A stretch of 6,990 nt of DNA from an uncultured Porphyromonadaceae bacterium (GTDB taxonomy: Bacteria; Bacteroidota; Bacteroidia; Bacteroidales; Muribaculaceae). The position numbers and the translations under genes are program-made. Under the pieces are notes generated by a model that had not been told where the DNA came from, searched no databases, and saw only the letters and a program-made list of their open reading frames with translations. Location: the NCBI GenBank assembly GCA_947175225.1, contig CAMWLX010000186.1, forward strand, positions 1-6,990, in the 5' to 3' direction. This document shows positions 5,383 through 6,990 of the stretch, piece after piece; the first letter of the stretch is position 1, and each line of letters begins with the position of its first letter.

Positions 5383-6588
5383 ATGGAAAATGTTATGAAG
5401 AGATTTCTTGTGAATTTGGGCGTCCTGGGAGGCCTGATGCTTGGGATTACGGGGACTGCGTCTGCCAGTGATGGTAAGGATTGGACCGGGAGTTGGGCTA
5501 CCGCTGTGGAGTTTACGGGGCCCGGGGATATGCCGAAGTCGAGTCTTTCCGGGCGGGCGCTTCGGGAGATTGTGCAGGTTTCGATTCCCGGGGAAACTAT
5601 GCGGATGCAGCTTAGTAATATACATAGTAAGGAGCCGGTTGAGATCAAGTCGGTGTTTATTGCCAATGCTTTGGATTCTTGCGATATAGATGTGAAATCA
5701 GCAAAGTATTTGACTTTCAATGGTAAGAAGTCGGTTACTATTCCTGCCGGTGAAGCCGTTTATTGCGATGAATTGCAATATGATTTGAAGCCTTTGCAGC
5801 GATTGGCAATTACGGTGAATTATGGAGAGCAGACCCCTGTGAATGCTTCGTCGCATCGTGGGTCGCGCACTACTTCCTACATTATTAATGGTGAGGCTAA
5901 GCCAAAGACTAAGTTTGTGGATGCAGAGAAGTTAGATCATTGGTATAATATTTCTTGTATTGATGTGCAGACAGAGCAACCTACTGAGTGCATAGCTATC
6001 ATTGGCAACTCTATTACTGATGGACGAGGTAGTACGACAAACCTTCAGAACCGTTGGCCGGATTTTCTTGCTAAGGCACTTGATGGCAAGGTTGGTGTTC
6101 TCAATCTTGGCATTGGAGGAAATGCTGTGGTTAATGGTGGACTTAGTGAGCCTGCCGTTGTACGCTTTGATCGGGATGTTCTTGGCCAGACGGGTGTGAC
6201 AACTGTTGTGATTTTCGAAGGAGTGAATGATATAGGCGGTAAGCGCCCTAATCATCAGGAGATTGTAAATAATATTATCGAGGCTTATAGCAGTTTTATA
6301 AAAAAGAGTAAGGATGCCGGGAAGAAAGTGTATCTTGCCACGATAACTCCCTATAAAAACAGTTTCTATGAAAATCATTTCAGTGAGGCAGCTCGTCTGA
6401 CTCTCAATGATTGGATTCGTGCTAATAAGGATGTAGATGGTGTGATAGATTTTGATGCTGCTGTCAGGGATCCTCAGAATCCATCCCAATTGCAGGAAAA
6501 ATATTCGGATGATTGGCTTCATTTGAATCCAGCCGGGTATGAAGTGATGGGCAAGTTTGCTGCTGAAACTCTAAAAGCCAATAATTAA
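5383..6588 (+). CDS. Secreted SGNH/GDSL-type esterase (XynE-like)
   Basis: A 401-residue exported hydrolase. A signal peptide occupies about residues 5-28 (MKRFLVNLGVLGGLMLG, then TASA before SD). ATG 5395 (Met5) would be an equally good or better start; the upstream ATG 5383 is kept as the longest form. After WTGSWAT (34-40), typical of XynE-like proteins, an N-terminal beta-rich region (about 30-195) precedes the SGNH domain. Its blocks are all visible: block I IGNSITDG with nucleophile S210, block II GIGGNAV (243-249), block III GVND with N282, and block V DDWLHLN with D377 and H380. The fold and tetrad support carbohydrate or ester deacylation outside the cytoplasm. XynE-like enzymes are associated with plant polysaccharide deacetylation, but the substrate here cannot be read from sequence. 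No neighbouring glycoside hydrolase or SusC/SusD pair is visible. The Nudix gene begins 3 bases after its stop, so the two are probably co-transcribed. Codon choice in the first 70 codons differs from the rest. Confidence 0.93.
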   Translation: MENVMKRFLVNLGVLGGLMLGITGTASASDGKDWTGSWATAVEFTGPGDMPKSSLSGRALREIVQVSIPGETMRMQLSNIHSKEPVEIKSVFIANALDSCDIDVKSAKYLTFNGKKSVTIPAGEAVYCDELQYDLKPLQRLAITVNYGEQTPVNASSHRGSRTTSYIINGEAKPKTKFVDAEKLDHWYNISCIDVQTEQPTECIAIIGNSITDGRGSTTNLQNRWPDFLAKALDGKVGVLNLGIGGNAVVNGGLSEPAVVRFDRDVLGQTGVTTVVIFEGVNDIGGKRPNHQEIVNNIIEAYSSFIKKSKDAGKKVYLATITPYKNSFYENHFSEAARLTLNDWIRANKDVDGVIDFDAAVRDPQNPSQLQEKYSDDWLHLNPAGYEVMGKFAAETLKANN

Positions 6589-6591
6589 CGA

Positions 6592-6990
6592 ATGAATAAG
6601 GATAATAGTGAGGAGATATTCCCGGTGGTGGATGAAGCCGGGAATGTCGTTGGAAAGGCTACGAGAGGGGAGTGCCACGGGGGAAGCAAGTTGCTTCATC
6701 CTGTGGTGCATCTTCATGTGTTTGATAAGGAGGGAAGGCTATTTCTTCAACATCGTCCTAAATGGAAAGATATTCAGCCGGGAAAATGGGATACGGCTGT
6801 AGGGGGTCATGTCGATTTTGGAGAGTGTGTAGGGGATGCTCTTAGGCGGGAGGCACGGGAAGAATTGGGTTTGACAGATTTTGTCCCGGAATTTGTGAAA
6901 GGATATGTGTTTGAATCTGATAGGGAAAGGGAGCTTATCAATAGTTTTAAGACGGATCTACATCCTGCCGATTTGCATCCAAGCGATGAG
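6592..6990 (+). CDS. Nudix hydrolase, YfcD/IPP-isomerase-like (3' end outside window)
   Basis: From ATG 6592 an uninterrupted frame of 133 codons runs to the window edge with no stop, so the gene is partial at its 3' end. It opens EEIFPVVDEAGNVVGKATRG, the usual start of YfcD-type and IPP-isomerase-like Nudix proteins, followed by LLHPVVHLHVF (34-44) and LFLQHRP (50-56). The complete Nudix box G-x5-E-x7-REUxEExGU is at residues 72-94: G72, E78, R86, E87, E90, E91 and G93, the glutamates binding the catalytic metal. Nudix enzymes hydrolyse nucleoside diphosphates linked to another moiety; this subgroup has no firmly assigned substrate, and true isopentenyl-diphosphate isomerase activity is not implied. 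No signal peptide is present, so it is cytoplasmic. The 3-base gap after the esterase suggests shared transcription from the promoter near 5350. Confidence 0.93.
   Translation, partial: MNKDNSEEIFPVVDEAGNVVGKATRGECHGGSKLLHPVVHLHVFDKEGRLFLQHRPKWKDIQPGKWDTAVGGHVDFGECVGDALRREAREELGLTDFVPEFVKGYVFESDRERELINSFKTDLHPADLHPSDE

Noticed and set aside
5302..5720. Open frames antisense to the start of the esterase gene.
   Set aside because: They overlap a gene with a signal peptide and complete SGNH blocks, show no domain-like features, and are a by-product of its GC-rich 5' codons.
5932..6522. A long antisense open frame (196 codons) under the SGNH domain.
   Set aside because: It is the reverse of conserved catalytic blocks, has low-complexity Ile/Ser/Thr composition and no recognisable domain.
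6608..6802. A 64-codon frame starting at 6608.
   Set aside because: It is out of frame with the Nudix gene (ATG 6592), which carries the full Nudix box across the same bases.

Overview
The window looks like Bacteroidota chromosome, most likely order Bacteroidales. The evidence is the gene families present (a single-domain LytTR regulator with an NGNY motif, an AAA-ATPase_like/PD-(D/E)XK protein, a XynE-type SGNH esterase), the scarcity of Shine-Dalgarno sequences, and two promoters of the Bacteroides type (TTTG, about 19-20 bases, TAnnTTTG). Genus cannot be decided from the sequence. No RNA genes, CRISPR array or insertion sequence were seen.

Left region (22-3434, + strand). Three tightly spaced genes form a probable operon: an exported TPR/Sel1-like repeat protein; a LytTR DNA-binding protein without a receiver domain, probably starting at a GTG; and a 712-residue protein whose parts are, in order, a Ser/Thr protein kinase, a Thr-rich linker, one transmembrane helix, MORN-like repeats and a complete GH25 lysozyme (muramidase) domain. 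In the expected topology the kinase is cytoplasmic and the muramidase periplasmic. This resembles PknB-type wall-sensing kinases, with a peptidoglycan-cleaving domain in place of PASTA repeats. It is the most unusual object in the window. With the exported repeat protein and the regulator it could form an envelope-sensing or envelope-remodelling system; that role is inference.

Junction (3435-3650). Just downstream lies the decayed 5' end of a second, diverged kinase gene of the same type. A start and a degenerate glycine-loop region are recognisable, then a deletion with a frame change, then a short stretch matching the next kinase segment. Homology stops where the oppositely oriented nuclease gene ends, so a tandem kinase array appears to have been truncated there.

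Middle (3651-5207, - strand). An intact AAA-ATPase_like/PD-(D/E)XK protein has its own Bacteroides-type promoter at 5226-5256. The divergent intergenic stretch (5208-5382) also carries a G-rich, potentially quadruplex-forming sequence and the promoter of the next gene.

Right region (5383-6990, + strand). A secreted SGNH/GDSL esterase of the XynE-like type is followed after 3 bases by a Nudix hydrolase that runs off the window end. The esterase probably deacylates polysaccharides outside the cytoplasm and the Nudix enzyme hydrolyses a nucleoside-diphosphate-type substrate. They look co-transcribed but have no obvious shared pathway.
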